A DNA stretch of 64,000 bases from Propionibacteriales bacterium (GTDB lineage Bacteria; Actinomycetota; Actinomycetes; Propionibacteriales; Nocardioidaceae). A program made the translations under genes and the position numbers. Positions 41,262-51,033 of the stretch are shown here, in pieces. Positions within the stretch are counted from its first letter, which is position 1. Each line of letters begins with the position of its first letter. Location: positions 682,001 through 746,000 of the forward strand of contig JAPLCB010000004.1 in the NCBI GenBank assembly GCA_026392455.1, given 5' to 3'. The notes under the pieces are model-generated. The model was not told the DNA's origin. It searched no databases and saw only the letters and a program-made list of their open reading frames with translations.

Positions 41262-42260
41262 ATGACGATGCTGCCGCTCGCCGACCGTCACGGTCGGACA
41301 GCCACTGATCTCAGGGTCTCCCTGACGGATCGGTGCAACCTGCGCTGCAGCTACTGCATGCCTGCCGAAGGTCTCGACTGGTTGCCGCACCACGAAGCAC
41401 TCACCGACGAGGAGGTCGTCCGGCTGATCTCGATCGGGGTCGAACGACTGGGCATCACCGAGGTCCGGTTCACCGGCGGCGAGCCGCTCCTGCGACGCGG
41501 CCTGAGCGGCATCATCGCGGCGACGAAGGCCCTGGAGCCCGTCCCGGAGGTCTCCCTGACCACCAACGCGCTCGGCCTCGAGCGGACCGCCGTCGCCCTC
41601 GCGGCTGCGGGGCTGGACCGGGTCAACGTCAGCCTCGACACGATCCGCGCCGAGGACTTCGCCACCATCACCCGCCGCGACCGGTTGGACGACGTCATCC
41701 GGGGGATCGAGGCCGCCACCGCTGCTGGTCTGGATCCCGTGAAGGTCAACGCCGTCCTGATGCCCGGGGTCAACGACGACCAGGCACCCGAGCTGCTGGG
41801 CTGGTGCCTGGAGCGCGGCCTGCACCTGCGGTTCATCGAGCAGATGCCCCTGGACGCCCAGCACGCCTGGGAGCGCTCGGCGATGATCACCGCTGACCAG
41901 ATCGTGGCGTCGCTGCAGACCCGGTTCACCCTCAACCCGTCGACCAAGTCCCGGGGCAGCGCGCCGGCCGAGGAGTTCCTGGTCGACGACGGACCGCTCA
42001 CCGTCGGCGTCATCGCCTCGGTGACCCGGCCCTTCTGCGGTGACTGCGACCGGGTCCGCCTCACCGCGGACGGCCAGATCGTCAATTGCCTCTTCGCCCG
42101 CGAGGAGTCGGACCTGCGGACGCCGATGCGCGCCGGAGCCACCGATGACGAGCTTGCCGGCCTGTGGCTCGCCGCAGTCCTCGGAAAGCTCCCTGGTCAC
42201 GGGATCGACGACCCGAGCTTCCTGCAGCCCGACCGTCCGATGTCGGCTATCGGGGGCTGA
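41262..42260 (+). CDS. moaA: GTP 3',8-cyclase MoaA
   Basis: 332 aa; RVSLTDRCNLRCSYCMPAEGL, FTGGEPLLRRGL, FCGDCDRVRLTADGQIVNCLF. Confidence 0.96.
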   Translation: MTMLPLADRHGRTATDLRVSLTDRCNLRCSYCMPAEGLDWLPHHEALTDEEVVRLISIGVERLGITEVRFTGGEPLLRRGLSGIIAATKALEPVPEVSLTTNALGLERTAVALAAAGLDRVNVSLDTIRAEDFATITRRDRLDDVIRGIEAATAAGLDPVKVNAVLMPGVNDDQAPELLGWCLERGLHLRFIEQMPLDAQHAWERSAMITADQIVASLQTRFTLNPSTKSRGSAPAEEFLVDDGPLTVGVIASVTRPFCGDCDRVRLTADGQIVNCLFAREESDLRTPMRAGATDDELAGLWLAAVLGKLPGHGIDDPSFLQPDRPMSAIGG

Positions 42261-42465
42261 CGTCGCGCAAGAACCCGCGCGCGGTCAGGAATTCTCCCAA
42301 CGAGTCACGGTGCTGGTCGCAAGCCAGCCAGATCTTGCGCCGGTCGGGGGTGTGCAGCTTCGGGTTGTTCCAGCCCAGGTCCCACCGGGCGTCGGCGGTG
42401 CAACCCTTCGCCGAGCAGATCGGCGTCTCCTCAACCGGCTCAGCAGCCGACTCCACGCTGGTCAC
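42247..42465 (-). CDS. Small conserved actinobacterial-type protein with Cys/His residues
   Basis: 72 aa; ICSAKGCTADARWDLGWNNPKLHTPDRRKIWLACDQHRDSL; possible zinc-binding fold. Confidence 0.7.
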   Translation of the reverse strand: MTSVESAAEPVEETPICSAKGCTADARWDLGWNNPKLHTPDRRKIWLACDQHRDSLGEFLTARGFLRDVSPR

Positions 42466-42487
42466 GACATCTCCTGGTCATTGAGGT

Positions 42488-42523
42488 GGTGCCGGACGAT
42501 CTGGGGGTGTCTCGTCCGGCACC
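42488..42523 (-). terminator. Hairpin downstream of the DUF3099 gene
   Basis: Perfect 12-bp inverted repeat GGTGCCGGACGA / TCGTCCGGCACC, 12-nt loop. Confidence 0.6.
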
Positions 42524-42599
42524 GTGAGCCGCAGCCCGGGGGTGGGGCTTCCTCGGCTCGGACCGATCGTCGCACTCCACGGCAGTCGCTGGCCACGGT

Positions 42600-42929
42600 T
42601 TAGGAGGTTCGGTCCGTCCCCGGGCCGAGCTCGTGGAAACCGTGGGCCCCGGAAACCCCAGGACCCTGCAGGTTCTGGGCCACCCGGGGGGCGGCTGCGT
42701 TCGCGATCACGACGGCGACGAACGGGAGGAAGAACGACGCAGCGATCAGGGCTGCGCAGAGCCACGGGACGCTCACCGCGAAGACCGCCGCGATGAAGCA
42801 GAGCGTCCGGATGGTCATGGAGAGCAGGTACCGGGCCTGCCTGCGGTCGATGTCCTCGCGCGGGTTGTGGGGCGCGCCGGTGATCCGGATGACGTCGTCC
42901 GGTTCAGCCTTCTTGCTCCATCGCCCCAT
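42600..42929 (-). CDS. DUF3099-like small membrane protein
   Basis: MGRWSKKAEPDDVIRITGAPHNPREDIDRRQARYLLSMTIRTLCFIAAV, two TM segments. Confidence 0.8.
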   Translation of the reverse strand: MGRWSKKAEPDDVIRITGAPHNPREDIDRRQARYLLSMTIRTLCFIAAVFAVSVPWLCAALIAASFFLPFVAVVIANAAAPRVAQNLQGPGVSGAHGFHELGPGTDRTS

Positions 42930-42971
42930 GCTTCGATCGTACGGGGGGAGTGGGCATGGCATCCTTGCCGC

Positions 42972-43184
42972 ATGTCGAATCGAACCTACCGAGTCACCGA
43001 GATCGTCGGAACGTCCCCCGAGGGGATCGACCAAGCGATCCGCAACGGCATCGAGCGGGCCGCCAAGACGCTGCGCCACGTCGACTGGTTCGAGGTCGGC
43101 CAGATCCGCGGACAGGTCAAGGACGGCACCGTCGAGCACTTCCAGGTGGGAATCAAAATTGGCTTCCGCCTAGAAGACGACTGA
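42972..43184 (+). CDS. Dodecin (flavin-binding) family protein
   Basis: 70 aa; MSNRTYRVTEIVGTSPEGIDQAIRNGIERAAKTLRHVDWFEVGQIRGQVKDGTVEHFQVGIKIGFRLE. Confidence 0.95.
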   Translation: MSNRTYRVTEIVGTSPEGIDQAIRNGIERAAKTLRHVDWFEVGQIRGQVKDGTVEHFQVGIKIGFRLEDD

Positions 43185-43310
43185 TCAGCGCACTGATACG
43201 CAGCACCCTGCGGCGTTGTCGTCGGTCGACGTCCGCTCCGCTGGCGCTCCGCTGAAGGACGCCTTCCCTCCTCCGCCTTGCATGGCACTACATCTCAGCA
43301 CGCTGATTTG
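43182..43310 (+). repeat. Intergenic dispersed repeat, copy 3 (after the dodecin gene)
   Basis: CTGATCAGCG...GCACCCTGCGGCGTTGTCGTCGGTCGACGTCCGCTCCGCTGGCGCTCCGCTGAAGGACGCCTTCCCTCCTCCGCCTTGC...CGCTGAT. Confidence 0.88.
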
Positions 43311-43381
43311 TGGGGACCTGACAAACCTTCGGGGCAAGCATTGTGCTGACACGCCCGACGGGCATCTGGATTTGGAAGTAG

Positions 43382-44112
<731 letters not shown>

Positions 44113-44113
<1 letters not shown>

Positions 44114-44925
44114 TGGTTTCGACAAGCTCGACCGACACCGGGGCGATCAACCCGAACGGCATCCTCGCCGGCAAGCGGATCCTGGTGGCGGGAGTCACCC
44201 TGGACACCTCGATCGGGTTCGGGGTGGCCAAGGTCGCCCAGGAGCAGGGCGCCACCGTCCTGATCTCGAACTTCGGCCGGGCGCTGAACCTGACCAAGCG
44301 GATCGCCAACCGGCTCCCGGCGCAGGCCCCGGTGCTCGAGCTCGACGTCACCGACGAGGAGCACCTGGCGCGCTTGCCCGACCTGGTGCGCGAGCACGTC
44401 GACGGGCTCGACGGGGTGGTGCACTCGATCGCCTACGGGAACCCGGAGACGTTGCTCGGAGGGCAGTTCCTCGAGGGACCCTGGCCCGACGTGGCCCAGG
44501 CGGTGCAGGTCTCGGCGTACTCGCTGGCCTCGCTCAGCAAGGCCTGCCTCCCCCTGATGGGGCCAGGCGGGTCCATCGTCGGGCTCACCTTCGACGCAAC
44601 GGTCGCCTGGCCGGCGTACGACTGGATGGGGATCGCCAAGGCCGGGCTCGAGTCCTGCTCGCGCTACCTGGCGCGCGACCTGGGTCCGCAGGGCATCCGG
44701 GTCAACCTGGTCAGCGCCGGCCCGCTGCGGACGATCGCGGCCAAGGCCATCCCCGGGTTCGAGGACATCGAGGCCGGGTGGACCGCCCGGGCACCCCTCG
44801 GCTGGGACAACGTCGACCTCGAACCGACCGCACGTTCGGTGGTGGGCCTGCTGTCGGACTTCTTCCCCGCGACGACAGGTGAGATCGTTCACGTCGACGG
44901 CGGGTACCACGCGATCGGCGCCTGA
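44113..44925 (+). CDS. fabI: Enoyl-ACP reductase FabI (InhA-like)
   Basis: ILAGKRILVAGVTLDTSIGFGVAKVAQEQGA, YDWMGIAKAGLESCSRYLARDLGPQGIRVNLVSAGPL. Confidence 0.94.
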
Positions 44926-44974
44926 ACCGGCGTCCGGAGTGGGTACCGTGGACCGGTGAGAACGGAGCCGGGTC

Positions 44975-46435
44975 ATCACTGAGGCACTCGAGCTGGCGTC
45001 GCGCCGCGGCCGGCTGACCCTGCTGACGGTCGTCCTGGGATCCGGGATCGCGCTGCTCGACGGCACGGTGGTCAACGTCGCGGCCAGGACGATCGGCGAG
45101 GACCTCGGCGCGGGACTCGTGTCCTTGCAGTGGATCCTCAACGGCTACCTGCTCAGTCTGGCAGCCCTGATCCTGGTCGGCAGCTCACTGGGGGACCGGT
45201 TGGGCCGCCGACGGATGTACCTGATCGGGGTTGCCGCCTTCGGCCTGGCCAGCACCCTGTGCGCCTTCGCCCAGACCCCTGGGCAGCTGATCGCCTTCCG
45301 GGTCCTCCAGGGCGTGGCCGGAGCACTGCTGACCCCCGGAGCCCTCGCCCTGATCCAGGGCAGCTTCCGCCCCGAGGACCGCCCGGCCGCGATCGGTACG
45401 TGGGCGGGGTACGCCGGCGTGGCCGCCGCCGCGGGCCCGTTCCTGGGAGGTTTCCTGGTCGAGAACGCCAGCTGGCGGTGGATCTTCGCCCTCAACGTCC
45501 CGCTCTGCCTGCTCGTGCTGTGGCTCGGCCGGTTCGTCCCCGAGTCCCGCGACGAGGAGGAGACCGCACCGTTCGACGTCGCTGGCGCCGTCGTCGGCAG
45601 CCTGGCGCTCGGCTTGCTGACCTACCTGCTGACGTCCTGGCGGGACCTGGGTGCCCCGCTCCTGGTTGCCCTCGGCGCCGTGGTCCTGGTGGCGGTCGTC
45701 GCGTTCGTGCTGCTCGAACGCCGACCTGGTGCGATGGCACCGGCGGAGCTCTTCTCGTCGAGGGTCTTCACCGCAGCCAACCTGATGACCTTCCTGACCT
45801 ACGGCGCCCTCGGCGTCGTGCTGTTCCTGCTGGTGCTGCAGCTCCAGGTCTCGGCCGGGTACACCCCGATCGAAGCAGGCGTCTCGACCTTGCCGCTGAC
45901 CGTGTGCATGCTGCTGTTCTCCGCCCGCGCCGCGACCGTGGCTGCCCGGATCGGTCCCCGGGTCCCGATGACAGTCGGCCCGCTGGTCTGCGCCGCGGGG
46001 GTGATGCTGATGTCGTTCATCGGCGACGACGCCACGTACCTGGTGCACGTCTTCCCCGGGATCACGATCTTCGCGGTCGGCCTGACGATGCTGGTGTCCC
46101 CGTTGACCTCTGCCGTGCTGGCCGCGGCACCCGACCACCACGCCGGCGTCGCCAGCGGCGTGAACAACGCCGTGGCGCGGACCGGTTCGCTGCTGGCGGT
46201 GGCCGCGTTCCCGGCCCTCGTCGGTCTCAGCGGTACCGACTACCAGGATCCGGCGGTCCTCACGGCCGGCTTCCGGCACGGGCTCTGGTTGTGTGCCGGC
46301 CTGCTGGTGACCGGCGGGGCCATTTCCTGGTTCGGCCTCGACCAGGCAGAACCAGGCCACGAGGCTCTCGTCTACGACGACTTGGAGGGTTTCGACCTCG
46401 ACGAGGGCACCGACCCTGAGAGCATGGCACCGTGA
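44975..46435 (+). CDS. MFS transporter (DHA2-like), likely non-canonical start codon
   Basis: ORF track starts at 45068, but in-frame family-like sequence ITEALELASRRGRLTLLTVVLGSGIALLDGTVVNVA runs upstream to ATC 44975, with GGAG 7 nt upstream; GDRLGRRRMYLIG motif. Confidence 0.8.
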   Translation: MTEALELASRRGRLTLLTVVLGSGIALLDGTVVNVAARTIGEDLGAGLVSLQWILNGYLLSLAALILVGSSLGDRLGRRRMYLIGVAAFGLASTLCAFAQTPGQLIAFRVLQGVAGALLTPGALALIQGSFRPEDRPAAIGTWAGYAGVAAAAGPFLGGFLVENASWRWIFALNVPLCLLVLWLGRFVPESRDEEETAPFDVAGAVVGSLALGLLTYLLTSWRDLGAPLLVALGAVVLVAVVAFVLLERRPGAMAPAELFSSRVFTAANLMTFLTYGALGVVLFLLVLQLQVSAGYTPIEAGVSTLPLTVCMLLFSARAATVAARIGPRVPMTVGPLVCAAGVMLMSFIGDDATYLVHVFPGITIFAVGLTMLVSPLTSAVLAAAPDHHAGVASGVNNAVARTGSLLAVAAFPALVGLSGTDYQDPAVLTAGFRHGLWLCAGLLVTGGAISWFGLDQAEPGHEALVYDDLEGFDLDEGTDPESMAP

Positions 46436-46950
46436 CGACCCGCCGACTGATCGTGATGCGCCATGCGAAGGCGGAACCCGTTGCGGCCTCCGACCACGAC
46501 CGGGTCCTGTCGGGGCGCGGCATCGCCGATGCGCGGGCGAGCGGTTTCTGGACCGCGGGCGCAGGCGTACTTCCGGACCACGTCGTGGTCTCCTCGGCGG
46601 CCCGGACCCAGGGAACCTGGCAAGCCTTCAGCCACGGCGCCGGGACGACCACCGAGCCGGTCATCGACCGGGCCCTCTACTCGGCCGGGACCGATGGCGC
46701 TCTGGAGATCGTCCGGACCGTTCCCGACGACGTCACCACGCTGATGCTGATCGGGCACAACCCGACGATGGAGCTGCTGGTGCACCTGCTGGACGACGGT
46801 GGCGCCGACGCCGACCTGTTCGCAGCGGTGAGCGCCGGCTACCCGACGTCCGCGCTGACCGTCCTGGTGATGTCGCAGCCGTGGTCCAGCACGGACGTCG
46901 GGTCCGGTCGGATCGAGAACTTCCACGTCGGACGAGGCCAGGAGACCTGA
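46432..46950 (+). CDS. Histidine phosphatase superfamily protein (SixA-like)
   Basis: 172 aa; RRLIVMRHAKAEPVAASDHDRVLSGRGIADA, MLIGHNPTMELL. Confidence 0.9.
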   Translation: MTTRRLIVMRHAKAEPVAASDHDRVLSGRGIADARASGFWTAGAGVLPDHVVVSSAARTQGTWQAFSHGAGTTTEPVIDRALYSAGTDGALEIVRTVPDDVTTLMLIGHNPTMELLVHLLDDGGADADLFAAVSAGYPTSALTVLVMSQPWSSTDVGSGRIENFHVGRGQET

Positions 46951-47699
46951 TGAGCGAACCCACACCGCCGGGACCGTCGTATCCCGAGGGTCAGCCGTAC
47001 CCCCAGCAGCCGTACCCCCAGGCGACCGGCCCTGGTTACGGCGGCTACCCGCCGCCGCCGTTCCCGGGGGGACCCGTCGCGCCGCGCGAGCCCAGCAAGA
47101 CGATGGCGATCATCGCCCTCGTCCTGGCCATCCTGCCCTGCGGGGTCACCTGGCTGGTCGCGATGGTCCTGGCGGTCATCGTCCTGGTCCAGTCCCGCAA
47201 GGGCACCGCACGCGGCGCCGGGATGGCGGTGGCAGCCCTGGTGATCAGCGTGATCTGGCTGGTCGCGTCAGTCATCGGGATCGCCCTGATCGTCAACGAG
47301 GTCAGCAAGTACGCCGAGGCGCGCGATGCCGGCGTGGGCGTGATCAGCGCCAACGACATCCGCGTCGGCGACTGCCTGGTCAAGGGCGTCAGCGACACGG
47401 TGATCTCCACGATCGAGATCACCCGCTGCACCGAGCCGCACCGCGGCGAGGTCTTCGCCGTTTTCTCGGTCAACGAGGGCGAGGACCCCACTCAGGACTC
47501 GATCGACACCTTGGCGGCCGACGGCTGCGAGGCACGGTTCGCTGACTACGTCGGAGTGCCGTTCGACAAGTCCGCCCTGGTGGGGACCTACATCAGCCCG
47601 GACAAGGACGCGGTCGCCCTGAACGACGAGGTCGCCTGCGTCGTGTCGGTGGCCGGCGACGCCCCGTCGACCGGTTCGGTGAAGGGGTCGGGCCGCTAG
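46950..47699 (+). CDS. DUF4190 domain-containing membrane protein
   Basis: Pro/Tyr-rich N-terminus, paired TM region KTMAIIALVLAILPCGVTWLVAMVLAVIVLVQSRKG, extracellular Cys-containing C-terminus. Confidence 0.8.
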   Translation: MSEPTPPGPSYPEGQPYPQQPYPQATGPGYGGYPPPPFPGGPVAPREPSKTMAIIALVLAILPCGVTWLVAMVLAVIVLVQSRKGTARGAGMAVAALVISVIWLVASVIGIALIVNEVSKYAEARDAGVGVISANDIRVGDCLVKGVSDTVISTIEITRCTEPHRGEVFAVFSVNEGEDPTQDSIDTLAADGCEARFADYVGVPFDKSALVGTYISPDKDAVALNDEVACVVSVAGDAPSTGSVKGSGR

Positions 47700-48928
47700 A
47701 CCAGCGGGGGAGAAGGGGTCACGATCCCGGCTGCCGCGTCAGCCGCCTCGATCTCCTCGCGACTGATCCCCAGCAGGTACATCACGGTGTCCAGGTACGG
47801 CACGTTCACCGAGGTGTCCGCCTGCTGCTGGACCAGCGGCTTGGCGTTGAAGGCGATCCCCAGCCCGGCGGCGCTGAGCATGTCCAGGTCGTTCGCGCCG
47901 TCGCCGATCGCGATGGTGGCGGCCTCGGTGATGCCGACCTCGGCCGCGAACCGACGCAGCGCGGTGGCCTTGCCGGCCCGGTCGACGATCTCGCCGACCA
48001 CCTTGCCGGTGAGCTTGCCGTCGACGATCTCGAGGTTGTTCGCAGCGGCGTAGTCGATGCCGAGGTCGGCAGCGAGCCGGTCGGTGATCTGGGAGAAGCC
48101 GCCCGAGACGATGGCGAACCGGTAGCCGAGCCGCTTCAGCGTCCTGATCGTCGTCCGCGCTCCGGGGGCGAGGACCAGGTCCTGGTAGACCCGATCGAGG
48201 GCGGAAGCGTCGAGACCCGCGAGCAGCGCCACCCGGGCGGTCAGGCTCTCGCCGAAGTCGAGGTCCCCGCGCATCGCGGCCTCGGTCACCCGGGCGACCT
48301 CGGGCTCGCACCCGGCGTGAGCTGCCAGCATCTCGATGACCTCGCCCTGGATCAGGGTCGAGTCGACGTCCATCACGATCAGCCGCATCCCACGGCGGAG
48401 CAGGTCGGCCGACTGGACGGCGACGTCCACCCCCTGCCGGGAGGCCTCCTCAGCCAGAACGGCCCGGAGCTTCTCGGGAGCGGCTCCGGAGACGTGCAGG
48501 TTGATCGCGGTGACCGGGTAACGGGCCATCCGCTCGATCCGGTCGATGTTGGCGCCGATGTCGGCGATCCGACCTGCGATGGCCGCCACAGCAGCGGACT
48601 TCAGCGGCGTCCCCAGCACGGTGACGTGGCTGCGTCCGTCCGGCCGGGGCTTGTTGTCGCCGGCACCGCGCTCGACCTCGACGTTCATGTCGAGGTCGGC
48701 TGCCACCTTCTCCACCGCATCGCGCAACGGCTTCCAGTCGTGCGGGGTGCTGACCAGCAGGCCCAGCACCAGGCGCCGGCGCAGCACGATCTGCTCGATG
48801 TCGAGGACCTCGACGCCGAAGCGCGCCAAGGTGCTGAAGACGCGGGACGTCACGCCCGGTCGGTCCTTGCCGGTCAGGGTGATCAACAGGGTCTTCGGCC
48901 GGTCGTCGGCTCCTGGGTGGTCGTTCAT
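47696..48928 (-). CDS. serB: Phosphoserine phosphatase with N-terminal ACT domains
   Basis: 410 aa; LIVMDVDSTLIQGEVIEMLA, FAIVSGGFSQITDRLA, AIGDGANDLDMLSAAGLGIAFNAKP. Confidence 0.95.
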   Translation of the reverse strand: MNDHPGADDRPKTLLITLTGKDRPGVTSRVFSTLARFGVEVLDIEQIVLRRRLVLGLLVSTPHDWKPLRDAVEKVAADLDMNVEVERGAGDNKPRPDGRSHVTVLGTPLKSAAVAAIAGRIADIGANIDRIERMARYPVTAINLHVSGAAPEKLRAVLAEEASRQGVDVAVQSADLLRRGMRLIVMDVDSTLIQGEVIEMLAAHAGCEPEVARVTEAAMRGDLDFGESLTARVALLAGLDASALDRVYQDLVLAPGARTTIRTLKRLGYRFAIVSGGFSQITDRLAADLGIDYAAANNLEIVDGKLTGKVVGEIVDRAGKATALRRFAAEVGITEAATIAIGDGANDLDMLSAAGLGIAFNAKPLVQQQADTSVNVPYLDTVMYLLGISREEIEAADAAAGIVTPSPPLV

Positions 48929-49653
48929 GGCGCTATGAGGCTAGCGGAGCAGAACGCGACCACGGCGCGCCGGGCTGCCACGTCGAGGTCGTCCAGGCAG
49001 CGGCTCCGGGCAGCGATCTCGAAGCTGGTCACGGCGCCACCGTCCTCGGCACGGGCGAGGTCGACGATCTCGAGGCAGAGATCGGCCCGCTCGAGGGCCT
49101 CGACGGCCCGGGGCGGGGTCTGGGCCGGGAGCGGCAGGGCCGGCCGGTGCTCCAGGTTCAGCAGCAGGTCCGGGATCTCCGGCTGCCAGCTCGCCACGTC
49201 CAGGCGGACCAGTTCGGCGGTCGCGTGCAGCAGTACCTGGCGCAGCTGCCTGCTGGCCTCGTACGGATCGGGCTCGACCGGGGCCTGTGCGGCCCTCGTC
49301 TCCCAGATCACCGTCCGGGCGTCCAGCCCTGGCAGCAGACCGAGCGGCCGGGGACCCACCAGGACGACCGCCTCCCCGAGCTCGACCGCGGCGGCGTTGA
49401 AGTCGGCCGGCCCGGCCAGCCCCAGCGGGTCACCCGGAACCGGGAGAGCCAGAGCGGCCCGGACACCGTCGATGCGGCGGACCTGGGCCGGGAGCTGCTC
49501 GAGCTGCAGCGGCCCGGAGGACTCCGGCCAGTCCAGGACCAGGTGCTGGGGGTCCTGGTCGCGCACGGCCGCGGCGAAGTCGTCCGGTCCGACTCTGCCG
49601 TCCAGGACTGCGTTCAGCCAGAGCGTCAGCAGCGCGCTGCGTGGGAGGGGCAC
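48925..49653 (-). CDS. Hypothetical protein
   Basis: VPLPRSALLTLWLNAVLDGRVGPDDFAAAVRDQDPQHLV...; start refined to GTG 49653; 4-bp overlap with serB. Confidence 0.65.
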   Translation of the reverse strand: MPLPRSALLTLWLNAVLDGRVGPDDFAAAVRDQDPQHLVLDWPESSGPLQLEQLPAQVRRIDGVRAALALPVPGDPLGLAGPADFNAAAVELGEAVVLVGPRPLGLLPGLDARTVIWETRAAQAPVEPDPYEASRQLRQVLLHATAELVRLDVASWQPEIPDLLLNLEHRPALPLPAQTPPRAVEALERADLCLEIVDLARAEDGGAVTSFEIAARSRCLDDLDVAARRAVVAFCSASLIAP

Positions 49654-49722
49654 CCGACGAGGGTAGTGACCTGTAGGTTTGGCCTCGATGGGGGACCACC
49701 GCTGCGCGTACCCGAGGGATTG

Positions 49723-50526
49723 ATGAACACCGTTCTCGAACTGGCCGACGTCACCGTGCGCCGGGGCCAGGCAACGTTGCTGGACTCCGTCACCTGGACC
49801 GTCAGCGAAGGCGACCGCTGGGTGGTCCTGGGGGCCAACGGAGCCGGCAAGACGACCCTGGTCCAGCTCTGCTCCGCCCACCTGCACCCGACCTCGGGGA
49901 CGGCCTCGATCCTGGGCGAGCAGCTCGGCGCGGTCGACGTCTTCGAGCTGCGGCCCCGGATCGGCTACACCAGCGCCGCGGTGGCCGAGCGGATCCCGCG
50001 CGAGGAGCTGGTCCGCGACGTGGTCGTCTCCGCGTCGTACGGGATCGTCGGTCGCTGGCGCGAGCAGTACGACACCCTGGACCACGACCGGGCTCGCGAC
50101 CTGCTGGTGGAGGTCGGCGCCGGTCGCCTGCTGGACCGGACCTTCGGGACCCTCAGCGAGGGTGAGCGCAAGCGTGTCCAGATCGCTCGGGCCCTGATGG
50201 CCGACCCCGAGCTGCTGATCCTGGACGAACCCGCCGCCGGGCTGGACCTCGGCGGTCGCGAGGACCTGGTGTCCACGATGAGCCTGCTGGCGACCGACTC
50301 CACCGCCCCGGCGATCATCCTGGTCTCGCACCACGTCGAGGAGGTGCCCCCCGGGTTCACCCACGCGCTGATGCTCCGCGCAGGTCGGGTGGTCGCGTCG
50401 GGACCACTGGGCGAGGTGATGACGGCCGAGAACCTGACGGCCACCTTCGGGATGGCCCTGCAGCTCAGCGTCGACGACGGCCGGTTCGCCGCACGACGCC
50501 GCGCCGGCCGCCGGTTCGCGGGCTAG
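49723..50526 (+). CDS. ABC transporter ATP-binding protein (no permease adjacent)
   Basis: GANGAGKTTLVQLCSAHLHPTSGTASILG, LSEGERKRVQIARALMADPELLILDEPAAGLDL; start ATG 49723. Confidence 0.92.
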   Translation: MNTVLELADVTVRRGQATLLDSVTWTVSEGDRWVVLGANGAGKTTLVQLCSAHLHPTSGTASILGEQLGAVDVFELRPRIGYTSAAVAERIPREELVRDVVVSASYGIVGRWREQYDTLDHDRARDLLVEVGAGRLLDRTFGTLSEGERKRVQIARALMADPELLILDEPAAGLDLGGREDLVSTMSLLATDSTAPAIILVSHHVEEVPPGFTHALMLRAGRVVASGPLGEVMTAENLTATFGMALQLSVDDGRFAARRRAGRRFAG

Positions 50527-50535
50527 GGTTCGGGC

Positions 50536-51033
50536 ATGGACTGGTTCCGGGACAACATGTGGGCGACCTGGCTGGTGATCGCCACCGTCTTCGGGGTGCT
50601 CGAGCTGGTGAGCATGGACCTGATCCTGATCATGCTCGCCGGCGGAGCCCTGGTGGGAATGCTGGTGGCCTTCACCACCGACGTCTTCGCCGTTCAGATG
50701 CTCGTCTCGATCGGCGCTGCGGTCGCACTGCTCGCGTTGCTGCGGCCCGGCATGGTGAAACGGCTGCACGCCGGCCCGACGCTCGCCATCGGCGCCGAGG
50801 CCCTGATCGGCAAGCGCGCAGACGTCCTGGTGGAGCTCAGCCGGATCGCGCCGGGCCGGATCAAGATCGAGGGCGAGGTCTGGACCGCTCAGCCCTTCGA
50901 CGAGGACGACCGGATCGAGCTGGGCGCCTCGGTCGAGGTCGTCAGCATCAAGGGTGCGACAGCCTTCGTCGTGCGCAGCCAGACACCCGCGGCGCCCCCC
51001 AGCGCCGGGGACTCGGAGAAGGAGAGTTCGTGA
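50536..51033 (+). CDS. NfeD family protein
   Basis: 165 aa; N-terminal TMs, IGKRADVLVELSRIAPGRIKIEGEVWTAQPFDEDDRIELGASVEVVSIKGATAFV OB-fold. Confidence 0.9.
   Translation: MDWFRDNMWATWLVIATVFGVLELVSMDLILIMLAGGALVGMLVAFTTDVFAVQMLVSIGAAVALLALLRPGMVKRLHAGPTLAIGAEALIGKRADVLVELSRIAPGRIKIEGEVWTAQPFDEDDRIELGASVEVVSIKGATAFVVRSQTPAAPPSAGDSEKESS

Noticed and set aside
48925-50769. 614-aa minus-strand ORF
   Set aside because: Real coding likely only 48925-49653; the upstream part is antisense to the ABC ATPase gene at 49723-50526.
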